From NCBI GenBank assembly GCA_012517025.1, contig JAAYVT010000575.1, forward strand, positions 1 to 32,640: 32,640 bases of DNA. The letters run 5' to 3'. The position numbers and the translations under genes were made by a program. Below are positions 16,046 through 23,906 of the stretch, piece by piece; the first letter of the stretch is position 1, and every line of letters starts with the position of its first letter. Source of the stretch: Phyllobacteriaceae bacterium (lineage in GTDB: Bacteria; Pseudomonadota; Alphaproteobacteria; Rhizobiales; Ancalomicrobiaceae). The notes under the pieces were generated by a model that searched no databases, was not told the DNA's origin, and was given only the letters and a program-made list of their open reading frames with translations.

Positions 16046-17307
16046 GATGCCTCGTGCCGGCGACCGAAGGCGACGCCGGTGAAGGTGTGGTTGAGATGCA
16101 TGGCGCCGAACTGTTCGCCGTAGGTGTTGAAGCCGACGACCCGGAAGCGGCGGAAGAGTTCGTAGATGCGCCCGGTGATCTGGTGGCGCTCGGCCTCCAG
16201 GCGGCGATGGATGCAGTCGAAGCCGAGCACGAAGTCGATGCCGCCGAGATCGGTCGAGAGCCGGCTCAGCGTCTCCTCGAGCGACCGCACCATGTCGCGG
16301 GTCTCGGCGACGGTGAGGACCACGCCGGTGTCGATGGCGCAATAGAACGACAGACTGCCGTCCATGTTCATCTTCTGGATCGAGCGGCAATAGTATTCGC
16401 CGCCGACGCGCACCAGCAGCGGGTGGGCGGCGAACTGGTCGCCGCTGGCCTCCTCCTGATCGAGACCCGTCGCCGCGGCGAAGGCCTCCCACGCCGGCTC
16501 GGCGTCGAGTTCGGAGACGACGCGCTTGTCGGGATCGCAGGCGGTCACCACCAGCTTGCGGGCGGTCGGCTCGAAGTGGTCCGACTTGAAGACGCGGAAC
16601 GGCCGGGTGGAGGCGATCAACAGCAGCAGGCCGGCGTCGCGCAGCACCTCGCCGTCGGTGACGACGAACGTGTTCTGGAAGGACAGATCGTCGCCGCTCG
16701 ACCCGCCGACGAGCGGGATGTCGTTCAAGGCGCGCTGCAACGCCGACAGGATCACCTCCTCGCGTTGGCACAAGCCGTCGAGCAGGGTCAGGGCGAAGAG
16801 GTCGTGGGTCTCGTCGATCGCCGGTTCGAGCAATCGGTGGCGCAGCTCGGCGACCAGTTCGCCGCCTTCCTCGAGGCCGAACCGGCCGAGATCGCGCAAG
16901 GGCTCGCAGGCGATGCGGAATTCGGTCTTGCGGAAGGCGATGGCGACGAGGCCGCCGTCGATCAGGCCGAGCGGCGTGATCTCGCCGGCGGTCGAGCAGC
17001 CGGCATGCGGCAGATCGGGAAAGGCCCGCAACAACGCGGCGGCGGTCTCCTCGGCGTCGAACTGCGAAGAGACGAAGAGGAGCACGAAACAGAGATCGGA
17101 GTGATCGCCGAGCGTGAGCGCGATCTCGTCGACGGCGCTGGCGGCGTCGCAGGCCGTCGACACGGCGACGCGGACGGCGTCGAGGCGCGACGGCATCGGC
17201 GCGACGGTCGTCTCGCGGTTCACCGATGGGGCCGTGGCGGCGCGGATCGCCGATGCGATCGACACCTTTCGGCTCTCGGGCGTGCGGTGCATCGGTTCGG
17301 CCGGCAC
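16042..17307 (-). CDS. FIST-domain sensor protein, NosP-like
   Basis: Encodes 421 aa with FIST N (about 60-250) and FIST C (about 250-405) domains: HAGCSTAGEITPLG, VGGSSGDDLSFQNTFV and the C-terminal RRFRVVGFNTYGEQFGAMHLNHTFTGVAFG are typical. There is no signal peptide or membrane helix. Some FIST proteins, notably NosP of Pseudomonas, bind haem and sense nitric oxide, then modulate the adjacent kinase NahK. The haem ligand cannot be assigned by eye. GTG 17307 is chosen because GAGGAG lies seven bases before it; ATG 17292 lacks an SD. A sigma70-like promoter lies upstream and the gene is coupled to the kinase. NO sensing here is inference from family and context. Confidence 0.85.
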   Translation of the reverse strand: MPAEPMHRTPESRKVSIASAIRAATAPSVNRETTVAPMPSRLDAVRVAVSTACDAASAVDEIALTLGDHSDLCFVLLFVSSQFDAEETAAALLRAFPDLPHAGCSTAGEITPLGLIDGGLVAIAFRKTEFRIACEPLRDLGRFGLEEGGELVAELRHRLLEPAIDETHDLFALTLLDGLCQREEVILSALQRALNDIPLVGGSSGDDLSFQNTFVVTDGEVLRDAGLLLLIASTRPFRVFKSDHFEPTARKLVVTACDPDKRVVSELDAEPAWEAFAAATGLDQEEASGDQFAAHPLLVRVGGEYYCRSIQKMNMDGSLSFYCAIDTGVVLTVAETRDMVRSLEETLSRLSTDLGGIDFVLGFDCIHRRLEAERHQITGRIYELFRRFRVVGFNTYGEQFGAMHLNHTFTGVAFGRRHEAS

Positions 17308-17361
17308 CTCGGGTCTCCTCGGTCGCCGGACGTCTTTGATGTTCTTGGGGCCGGCACCGGC

Positions 17362-17389
17362 ATTATCGCGGTGTGGCCGCAGGAGGCAA
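17362..17389 (-). promoter_or_regulatory. Promoter of the FIST-kinase operon
   Basis: On the minus strand, TTGCCT (17389-17384) and GATAAT (17367-17362) are separated by 16 bp. The -10 matches the sigma70 consensus at five of six positions. Transcription would start near 17355, about 48 nt before GTG 17307. This suggests the DUF2478 gene upstream is a separate unit. Confidence 0.55.
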
Positions 17390-17423
17390 GAAAATTGCGT
17401 CTTGTGGCGCCGGACCGAACGGG

Positions 17424-17960
17424 TCAGCCGGCGCGGCCGGTGACGGCGAGCGCCCAGGCGACGATGGCGTCGACGTCCGGCGGCAGCGCGAGCTGGTCGT
17501 CGCCGGCGAAGGCGGTCCAGGCGTCGCGCTGGGTCTCGCGCATGACCACCAGGGTTGGAATGCCGGCGATCATCGCCTCGCCGATCTCCTCGCGCACACA
17601 GTGGCCGGAGGCTTCCTGCTTGGCGAACTTGCCGACGAACAGCAGATCGACCCCCTCTTCGATGGCGGAGACGATGGCGGTGCGGGCGCGCAACATGCCG
17701 TCGACGTCGAGGGTGCAGGAGTCGGAACCGGCGCCGAGATCCTGCGAGATGACGGTGGCGACGCCGGTGGCGATGCTCTCCAGCATCATCGAGCCCTTGC
17801 CGTTCGACAGGGGGGCGCCGACGCGCGGCAGGACGCCGCCGAGACGCAGGTCGCCGCGGGCGGCGAGACGATCGTGGACGGCGTCGAGGAGCGGCTCGAC
17901 GGCGTAGCCGGGTTCGTAGACGACCACGGCGAGGGGCGGGACGGGAGTGGGCGAGGTCAT
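17424..17960 (-). CDS. DUF2478 family protein
   Basis: Encodes 178 aa. The characteristic features are the beginning PLAVVVYEPGYAVEPLLDAV, the middle ISQDLGAGSDSCTLDVDGML, VDLLFVGKFAKQEASGHCVREEIGEAM and GIPTLVVMRE....WTAFAGD, which match DUF2478 closely. The fold looks like an alpha/beta nucleotide-binding type, but the biochemical role is unknown. From memory, DUF2478 genes are frequently found beside molybdate transport or molybdoenzyme genes, which would connect it to NapA 10 kb away; nothing in this window proves that. ATG 17960 gives the normal length. It precedes the NosP-like gene by 116 bp on the same strand, but that gene has its own promoter. Confidence 0.82.
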   Translation of the reverse strand: MTSPTPVPPLAVVVYEPGYAVEPLLDAVHDRLAARGDLRLGGVLPRVGAPLSNGKGSMMLESIATGVATVISQDLGAGSDSCTLDVDGMLRARTAIVSAIEEGVDLLFVGKFAKQEASGHCVREEIGEAMIAGIPTLVVMRETQRDAWTAFAGDDQLALPPDVDAIVAWALAVTGRAG

Positions 17961-18032
17961 GGGGCGACGGTCCGGTGCGGTCAGGGGATGCGCGATCCTA
18001 GGCCGGCGGCGCCGACGCGTCCACGGGGCGCG

Positions 18033-18320
18033 TCAACTCGCCCCGAGGCGGGCCAGCACCGCGCCGGGGATGCGATAGACGGCGACGGCGTCGTCGTGCC
18101 GGCGAAACCCGCGCATCTCGCGCAGGATGAAATAGTGGTGCACCGCCTCGGCGGCGTCGCGCAGGCACTGCTCGCGGGTCTCCGCCGTCGCCGCGGCGAG
18201 GCGGGCGAGCGTCTCCTCGACCCGACGGCCGGCGCGGCCGAGCGCGGAAGCCTCCTCGGCGAGGAGCTCCAGATCGAGGGTGAGGGTGCCGGTCGGCGGC
18301 AGGGAGGCGGGAGATCGCAT
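18033..18320 (-). CDS. Small helical protein, possibly DUF6665 family
   Basis: Encodes 95 aa from ATG 18320; a TTG at 18353 would add 11 residues but has no SD. The predicted structure is mostly helical: LDLELLAEEASALGRAGRRVEETLARLAAATAET at about 15-48 could form a coiled coil, followed by a helix with a HHYFILREMRGFRRHDD segment and a conserved-looking end YRIPGAVLARLG. This end and the helix before it resemble small alphaproteobacterial proteins named DUF6665, which is the only family I can suggest. No function is known. It lies 72 bp upstream of DUF2478 on the same strand and is divergent from the EAL gene. Confidence 0.5.
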   Translation of the reverse strand: MRSPASLPPTGTLTLDLELLAEEASALGRAGRRVEETLARLAAATAETREQCLRDAAEAVHHYFILREMRGFRRHDDAVAVYRIPGAVLARLGAS

Positions 18321-18411
18321 CGCGGACTTCGTCGAGTCTTCGGGGTCGGTCAATCAATGATCAAGAGTTTTCCGGCAGGATGTCCAGACGTGGTGTCGAA
18401 TCGAGGACGAA

Positions 18412-19173
18412 ATGAGCGACAGCGATCGGCGCAAGCACGTCTCGTTCGACGAGCTGACGCTGCACTACCAGCCTCAGGTCGCCGCCGACGGTTCGCGGAT
18501 CGTCTCGGTGGAGGCGCTGCTGCGCGTCCTCAAGCCCGAACCCCGATTGATGACCCCGGCCGACGTGCTCGCCTTCTTCGAGGCGCCGGAGGATGCCGAG
18601 GCGCTCGACTGGTGGGTGTTCCGCACCGCCGCGCGCGACGGCCTGCGCTGGCCCGAGCTCACCGTCGGCATCAACGTCTCGGCGGCGCGGTTCCGCGACC
18701 CCGGCTTCGCCGACGCGGCGCTGGCGGTGGCGCGCGAGATCGGCGCCGATCCGCGCCGGTTGGAGATCGAGATCGTCGAAAGCTCGTTCATCGAGGATTT
18801 CGAGACGGCGGTCGGCAACATCGACCGACTGCGGGCGCACGGCTTCCGCGTCGCCCTCGACGATTTCGGCACCGGCTATTCGAGCCTGACCTATCTGCTC
18901 AAGCTGCCGATCGACAAATTGAAGATCGACAAGTCGTTCGTCGACGGCATCGGCACCATTCAGTCGACGGTGATCGTCCAGGCGGTGGTGGCGCTGGCGC
19001 GGGCGCTCGGCCTCAAGATCACCGCCGAAGGGGTGGAGACCGAGGAGCAGTGGCGGTTCCTGAAGATCGCCGGCTGTCACCTGATGCAGGGGTGGTACTT
19101 CGCCAAGGCGGTTTCGGCCGACGAGATCACCCGGCTCGTCGAGGCGCGGATCGCGCCGCGCGCCGTCGCCTGA
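18412..19173 (+). CDS. Stand-alone EAL-domain cyclic-di-GMP phosphodiesterase
   Basis: Encodes 253 aa that are almost entirely one EAL domain. The enzyme hydrolyses c-di-GMP to pGpG. The metal and catalytic residues are all present: E34 in EALLR (34-38), N88 in GINVS, E120 or E123 in LEIEIVES, D150-D151 in DDFGTG (150-155), K171 or K174 in KLKIDKSF and E206/E209 in AEGVETEEQ. There is no sensory domain, membrane segment or GGDEF domain, so the protein is cytoplasmic and likely controlled by expression or partners. ATG 18412 has GAGG six to nine bases upstream. The gene lies close to the NosP/NahK-like pair; in Pseudomonas that system lowers c-di-GMP when NO is sensed, so a link is plausible. 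Confidence 0.93.
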   Translation: MSDSDRRKHVSFDELTLHYQPQVAADGSRIVSVEALLRVLKPEPRLMTPADVLAFFEAPEDAEALDWWVFRTAARDGLRWPELTVGINVSAARFRDPGFADAALAVAREIGADPRRLEIEIVESSFIEDFETAVGNIDRLRAHGFRVALDDFGTGYSSLTYLLKLPIDKLKIDKSFVDGIGTIQSTVIVQAVVALARALGLKITAEGVETEEQWRFLKIAGCHLMQGWYFAKAVSADEITRLVEARIAPRAVA

Positions 19174-19240
19174 GCATCTCCGCCCGCGTTTTTCCGGATC
19201 CGCGCATCTCGTTCGATCGCGCCGCGTAGCCCGCGGGACG

Positions 19241-19265
19241 GGTCCGGCCGCGCCGCCGCCGGACC
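19241..19265. terminator. Hairpin between convergent EAL and TadG-like genes
   Basis: An 8-bp stem GGTCCGGC (19241-19248) pairs with GCCGGACC (19258-19265) around a 9-nt loop. It lies in the 102-bp convergent gap and ends 10 bp from the TadG-like stop codon. It is likely a bidirectional terminator, without a T-run. Confidence 0.5.
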
Positions 19266-19275
19266 GGCCCCCCCC

Positions 19276-20532
19276 TCACTTCGACAGGAAGGTCTTGCTG
19301 CCGTTGGGGCCGACGCCGTCGGGGACGGGGACGTCGGACGAGGAATAATCGGTGTTCAGCACCATGGTCGGGCCGGCGCCGAGGGTGAAGCGATCGGCGA
19401 CGATGATGGTGTAGGCCGACTTGTCGGCGACCGGCTTCAGCGCCGAGACGTCGAGCTGACCGCGCGGGATGTAGAAGGTGCCGAGCAGGGTGTTGGCGTG
19501 GTCGGCGCTGATCTCGTGTTTGACGACATGGGCGACCGAACGGTCCTCGAACACCAGCAGGCCGGCCATGGATCCGCTCTTCGGCGCCGTCAGCGACACG
19601 GTGGCGCCGCCCTCGAAGCGCAGGCGGGGGTCGGCGCCGGTCAGGTAGAAGCCGACCCCGGTGCCGGCGAAGGAGGCCAGATCGGTGACCAACAGGTCGC
19701 CGTCCTTGATCACGTAGATGCCGGGCTCGAGATGGACCTGGGCCAGTCCCCGGACGGTGAGGCCGCCGCAATAGGTGCCGGGCAGAAGGATGTCGGATCC
19801 GGCGATGATCTCGTAGTTGGTCTTGAGGCAGGTCGAGGAGACGGCCGGCGCCGGGCGGGCGGCGAGCGGATCCGAGATCACCGGACAGTCGGTCTCCGGG
19901 TTGGGATTGAACGTGCCCAGGCCGTATTTGATCTTGCCGCCGGCCGAACAGATGTAGGCGGCTTCCAGCACCGCGAAGTCCTGGATGTACAGGCCCTTGG
20001 CATTGGAGCTGTCGGAATAGACGGCGCAGCCGGGAGCCTTGAGACGGGCGGACTGCGACAGGTACACCGTCTGCTGTTGGACGCGGTCGAGACCGATGAC
20101 GCAGAGCGGGGCGCCGCCGACCACCTTGGCGGTCGCCTGGACCGTGACGGACGTGGATTCGAGCGCGGTCCAGCGCAGGATCGTCGAGGTGACGGGGGCG
20201 TCGATCCGGACGGTGACGGTCTTGGCGACGGTGTCGACCGTCGGTGAGACGGTCGCGCTCACCGCGTGTTCGGCGAGGGCGCGGTCGGCGAAGGTGGTGG
20301 CGACGGTCGTGATGGTGCCGGTGTCGGCGTTGCCGAGACGGAACTCGCGGGCGGCGGCGAGGGCCGATTGATCGGCGATCGTCTGCAACTGCGACTTCTC
20401 GCCGGCGAGGCGGGCATAGTCGACGGCGACGGAGGCGGCGACGACGAGGGCGGTTCCGACCATCGCGAAGGTGACGGCGGTGCCGCCGCGACGATCGGCG
20501 AAGAGGCGACCGAAGGCTGCGAGCAGGGTCAC
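19276..20532 (-). CDS. TadE/TadG-like (Flp pilus-assembly-type) exported protein
   Basis: Encodes 418 aa. The N-terminus has the TadG/TadE-like pattern: a short basic stretch (LFADRRGGTA), then a membrane helix (about 20-38) running into VDYARLAGEKSQLQTIADQSALAAA, which is the classic 'putative Flp pilus-assembly TadE/G-like' signature. The rest is extracytoplasmic, with several Cys and repeated Gly/Leu patterns (LPGTYCGGLTVRG, LEPGIYVIKDGDL, GTFYIPRGQLDVSA) that suggest a beta-rich structure. It has no VWA domain. No other tad or pilin gene is in the window. The start is GTG 20532 with GAGGAGGGAG just upstream, overlapping the receiver gene's stop as GTGA. Its exact role is unknown. Confidence 0.75.
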   Translation of the reverse strand: MTLLAAFGRLFADRRGGTAVTFAMVGTALVVAASVAVDYARLAGEKSQLQTIADQSALAAAREFRLGNADTGTITTVATTFADRALAEHAVSATVSPTVDTVAKTVTVRIDAPVTSTILRWTALESTSVTVQATAKVVGGAPLCVIGLDRVQQQTVYLSQSARLKAPGCAVYSDSSNAKGLYIQDFAVLEAAYICSAGGKIKYGLGTFNPNPETDCPVISDPLAARPAPAVSSTCLKTNYEIIAGSDILLPGTYCGGLTVRGLAQVHLEPGIYVIKDGDLLVTDLASFAGTGVGFYLTGADPRLRFEGGATVSLTAPKSGSMAGLLVFEDRSVAHVVKHEISADHANTLLGTFYIPRGQLDVSALKPVADKSAYTIIVADRFTLGAGPTMVLNTDYSSSDVPVPDGVGPNGSKTFLSK

Positions 20533-21026
20533 GGTTCTCCCTCCTCGGTCCGCAGAATGGCACGATGGGCGCGGATCATGAAACGGATCTGGTGGGCGAG
20601 CAGACGCCAGTTGACCGGCTTGCACATGAAGCCGGTGGCGCCGACGTCCCAGGCACGATCGATCGAGGCCATGTCCTCGCGGCCGGTGACCACCATCAGC
20701 GCGAGATCGTCGAAACGCGGATCGCCGCGCAACCGCTCGACCAAGTCGAGCCCGCTCATGCCGGGCATGTCGACGTCGATCAGGGCGGCGTCGAAGCGGG
20801 TCGTCTCCAAGAGGTCCAACGCCGCCTCGGCGCTTTCGGCGAGGGTCACCGTCACCTGCGGTGCGGCGAGATAGACGGCGCAGAACTCGCGCTGGATCGG
20901 ATCGTCGTCGACGGCGAGAATCGACGTCTCTTCGGCGAAGACCCATCGGAATTTCGCGTTCGGGTCGACGAATCGGGACAAGTCGGGTGCCTCAGGGAAA
21001 ATTTTCTGTTCTTGACGTTGCGGCAC
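20529..21026 (-). CDS. Single-domain response regulator
   Basis: Encodes 165 aa. A 34-residue N-terminal tail is followed by a complete receiver: D40-D41-D42, phosphoacceptor D84 (ALIDVDMPGM), T114 (MVVTGRED) and K136 (GFMCKPVN). There is no output domain. The C-terminal tail (LLAHQIRFMIRAHRAILRTEEGEP) is helical. Its stop overlaps the start of the TadG-like gene, so the two are coupled, and it is divergent from the hybrid kinase at 21123, which could be its phosphodonor. The start is uncertain: GTG 21026 has no SD, and a TTG 45 bp downstream is preceded by GAGG with eight bases spacing. Either choice keeps the receiver whole. Confidence 0.85.
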   Translation of the reverse strand: MPQRQEQKIFPEAPDLSRFVDPNAKFRWVFAEETSILAVDDDPIQREFCAVYLAAPQVTVTLAESAEAALDLLETTRFDAALIDVDMPGMSGLDLVERLRGDPRFDDLALMVVTGREDMASIDRAWDVGATGFMCKPVNWRLLAHQIRFMIRAHRAILRTEEGEP

Positions 21027-21046
21027 GCTAACAGTCGGACGCTAAT
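21018..21046 (+). promoter_or_regulatory. Tentative promoter of the hybrid kinase gene
   Basis: TTGCGG at 21018-21023 and GCTAAT at 21041-21046 are separated by 17 bp. Transcription would start near 21053 and place the inverted repeat at 21074-21108 in the leader. The match is moderate and the element overlaps the 5' end of the divergent receiver gene. Confidence 0.3.
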
Positions 21047-21073
21047 TTCCGGTGTGAAACCCCGAGACATTTT

Positions 21074-21108
21074 CGGATCGTCGTTGGCGATGCCTTAACG
21101 ACGATCCG
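21074..21108. repeat. Long inverted repeat before the hybrid kinase start codon
   Basis: Perfect 12-bp arms CGGATCGTCGTT (21074-21085) and AACGACGATCCG (21097-21108) flank an 11-nt centre. The centre itself can pair as GGC-GAT-GCC, leaving only TT bulged. The element ends 14 nt before ATG 21123, in place of any recognisable SD. It could be an operator between the divergent genes or a leader hairpin that controls translation. Confidence 0.75.
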
Positions 21109-21122
21109 GGCACTCTCGGCAC

Positions 21123-23828
21123 ATGAAATCTCTCCACCGATCGATCCGCGCGCGTCTGTTGCTGCTGGTGGTCGCCGCCATCTCGGCGGCGCTGGTGGTG
21201 ATCGTCGGCCTCGGCGTGTGGTTCGAGGCGGCGCGTTACGGTGCGGCGCGGCGCGACGGATTGTTCGCGACGGCCTCGATTCTGGCCGCTTCCGCCGCGA
21301 AGGCGACGGCGGCGGGCGAGCGCGGCGGCGTGCATCAAGTGTTGCGGGCGATCTCTCGGCTCGACGGCGTCGTCTATGCGGCGATCGCGCGTGCCGACGG
21401 GCGGCCGCTCGCCGACGTCGGGGCGACCGAGCAGTTGATCGGCGATCTGGTGTTGACCGATCCGGCCGCCCGCGTCGAGGTGTCGCGGCTGTTCGTCAAC
21501 CGGACGATCGAGGTGCGGGTGCCGGTCGTGTTCGAGGGCGAACGGGTCGGCACGTTGACGATGATCGGCGACACCCGCGATCTGGCCGGACGCATGATCA
21601 CCGCGGCGGCGACCGCGCTGGTCGCCGGCGCGGCGGCACTCGCACTGGCGCTGCTGGTGGTCTTCCGCCTCGCCGGCTCGATCACCCGGCCGCTGCGCGA
21701 TCTGACCGAGGTGATGGGCCGGGTCGGTCGTGGTCACGACTACTCGACGACGCTCACGGTCGCGAGCACGGACGAGGTCGGGGTGCTGGTCGCCGGTTTC
21801 AACGCCATGCTCGGCGACATCCGTGAGCGCGACCAGCGTCTCGCCCGGCATCGCGAGCGGTTGGAGCGCGACGTCGCCGATCGCACTGCCGACTACGCAC
21901 GGGCGGCGGAGGAGGCGGAGGCGGCCAATCGCGCCAAGTCCGACTTCCTGGCGACGATGAGCCACGAGATCCGCACCCCGATGAACGGCATCCTGGTGAT
22001 GGCGGAACTGTTGGCGGCGACCGATCTGCCCAACCGCGCCCGCCGGCAGGCCGAAGTGATCGCGCGGTCGGGGTCGAGCCTGCTCGCCATCATCAACGAC
22101 ATTCTCGACTTCTCGAAGATCGAGGCGGGCAAGCTCGAGGTCGAGCATCTCGCCGTCGATCCGTACGAGATCGTCGACACCGTGCTGCGACTGTTCTCCG
22201 AGCGGGCGCGGGCGAAGGGGCTCGATCTCGCCGGGCGGGTCGATCTCGGGCGCGCGGTCCGGCTCGATGCCGATCCGACCCGGCTCGGGCAGGTGCTCGC
22301 CAACCTCGTCAACAACGCGCTGAAGTTCACCGAGACCGGCGGGGTGTCGATCGAGGTCGAGGCGAGCGACGACGATCGGGTGCTGTTCGCGGTGGTCGAC
22401 ACCGGCATCGGCATCGCCGAGGACAAACTCGCGAGCCTGTTCGAGGCCTTCACCCAGGCCGATCGGTCGACCACCCACAAATACGGCGGCACCGGCCTCG
22501 GCCTCGCCATCGCCAAGCGCCTGGTCGAGGCGATGGGCGGCGAGATCGCCGCGACCAGTTTGGAGGGGCGGGGCACCTGCTTCTTCTTCACTCTGCCGCG
22601 AGCGGCGGACGACGCCGCGACGGCGGAGTGGGCGCGGCTTCCCGACGGCGAGCGCGCGGTCGCGGTGGTCGCGGTCGAGGGGCGGCAGAGCCGGGCGGCG
22701 ATCGTCCGGCCTCTCGCCGCCGTGGGCTTCACCGTGATCGAGGCCGACGACCGGCTCGAAGAGGCGGCCGCCGGCGCGCGATTGGTGATCGCGGAACCGG
22801 CGCGGCTCGCCGGGCGCTCCCGGCTCGAAACGCTCGACGGCGGCGGCATCGTGGCGGTGGCGCCGACCGGGGCGGACGTCGAGGCGCTGCTCTCCGCCGG
22901 TCTCGCCGACACCGTGGTCGGCCGACCGGTCGCCCGAAGCGAGCTCGACGCGGTGGTCGCCTGTCTGGCGCAGGGGCGGCGGCTGTCGAGCCTCGAGGAG
23001 CGGAGCGGTCCCGCCGGCACGGCGTCGGTGCGGTTCGCGGGGCTGAAGGTGCTGGTCGCCGACGACGCCGAAGTGAATCGCGAGGTCGCGGCGGCGGCGC
23101 TCGGGCGCTTCGGCATCGCCCCGAGCTTCGTCGTCGACGGGCGCGAGGCGGTCGACGCGGTGATGCGCGAGCGCTTCGATCTGGTGCTGATGGACGGCTC
23201 GATGCCGGTGCTCGACGGCTTCGACGCGACCCGCGAGATCCGCGCCCGGGAGGCGACGGAGGGGCGCGAGCGGACGCCGATCGTGGCGCTCACCGCCCAC
23301 GTCGTCGGCACCGCCGCCGACGCGTGGCGGGCGGCCGGCATGGACGACGTGCTGCACAAGCCGTTCACCCTGGCGCAGCTCGAGGCGGCGCTCAGGGCGC
23401 ATGCGCTGCATCTCGTCGAAAGTTTCGAGGCCGCACCGGTCGAGGCGACGACGCCCGAGGTGCCCGAAGAAGAAGAGACGCCGGTGCTCGATCAGACCGT
23501 GCTCGCCGATCTCGCCGCGATGGCGGGCGGGGCGACGGCGGTGGTCGACCGCGTCACCCGGCTCTACGAGACGCAGTCGGCGGAGAAGTTGCGCGATCTG
23601 CACGCGGCGGCGCGCTCCGGCGATCTCGCGCAGCTGGCGGCGGCGGCACATGCCTTGAAGTCGATGAGCTTCAACGTCGGGGCGCGGCGGGTCGCCGAGC
23701 GGGCGGCCGGGCTCGAGCATGCCGCAAGGGTGGAGGCGCGGCCGGTCGCGGCCGGCGAGGTCGACCGGCTCGGCGAGGATCTCTCGGCGGCGCTGGCGGC
23801 GATCGCGGCGCGCGGGCCGGTAGCCTGA
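21123..23828 (+). CDS. Membrane-bound hybrid histidine kinase with HAMP, two receiver modules and Hpt
   Basis: Encodes 901 aa. Two membrane helices (about 11-33 and 160-182) flank a periplasmic sensor domain of about 125 residues, possibly CHASE-like. HAMP (about 183-236) and a coiled coil follow. The HisKA domain has H281 (MSHEIRTPMNG), and the ATPase domain has N398 (NLVNNALKF), DTGIGI and GGTGLGLAI. Residues 511-615 look like a receiver that has lost its phosphoacceptor (LVIAEPARL where Asp is expected). A full receiver follows (about 640-755) with D648/D649 in ADDAE, D691 (LVLMDGSMP) and K746, then an Hpt domain with H843 (AHALKSMS). This is a BarA/ArcB-type internal phosphorelay. The end of the relay may be the divergent single receiver at 20529 or a distant regulator. 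No SD precedes ATG 21123. Confidence 0.93.
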   Translation: MKSLHRSIRARLLLLVVAAISAALVVIVGLGVWFEAARYGAARRDGLFATASILAASAAKATAAGERGGVHQVLRAISRLDGVVYAAIARADGRPLADVGATEQLIGDLVLTDPAARVEVSRLFVNRTIEVRVPVVFEGERVGTLTMIGDTRDLAGRMITAAATALVAGAAALALALLVVFRLAGSITRPLRDLTEVMGRVGRGHDYSTTLTVASTDEVGVLVAGFNAMLGDIRERDQRLARHRERLERDVADRTADYARAAEEAEAANRAKSDFLATMSHEIRTPMNGILVMAELLAATDLPNRARRQAEVIARSGSSLLAIINDILDFSKIEAGKLEVEHLAVDPYEIVDTVLRLFSERARAKGLDLAGRVDLGRAVRLDADPTRLGQVLANLVNNALKFTETGGVSIEVEASDDDRVLFAVVDTGIGIAEDKLASLFEAFTQADRSTTHKYGGTGLGLAIAKRLVEAMGGEIAATSLEGRGTCFFFTLPRAADDAATAEWARLPDGERAVAVVAVEGRQSRAAIVRPLAAVGFTVIEADDRLEEAAAGARLVIAEPARLAGRSRLETLDGGGIVAVAPTGADVEALLSAGLADTVVGRPVARSELDAVVACLAQGRRLSSLEERSGPAGTASVRFAGLKVLVADDAEVNREVAAAALGRFGIAPSFVVDGREAVDAVMRERFDLVLMDGSMPVLDGFDATREIRAREATEGRERTPIVALTAHVVGTAADAWRAAGMDDVLHKPFTLAQLEAALRAHALHLVESFEAAPVEATTPEVPEEEETPVLDQTVLADLAAMAGGATAVVDRVTRLYETQSAEKLRDLHAAARSGDLAQLAAAAHALKSMSFNVGARRVAERAAGLEHAARVEARPVAAGEVDRLGEDLSAALAAIAARGPVA

Positions 23829-23906
23829 GCCCGTCGTCGCCTGGAAAATCGACCGTCTTGCGGCTATGTCGGAGCGGGTGCCGCAGTGCCCGAGGAGACA
23901 TGCGCC

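Noticed and set aside
18350..18364. Possible FNR box (TCAATGATCAA) upstream of the EAL gene
   Set aside because: The left half-site does not match TTGAT at the required 4-bp spacing; only the ATCAA half is present.
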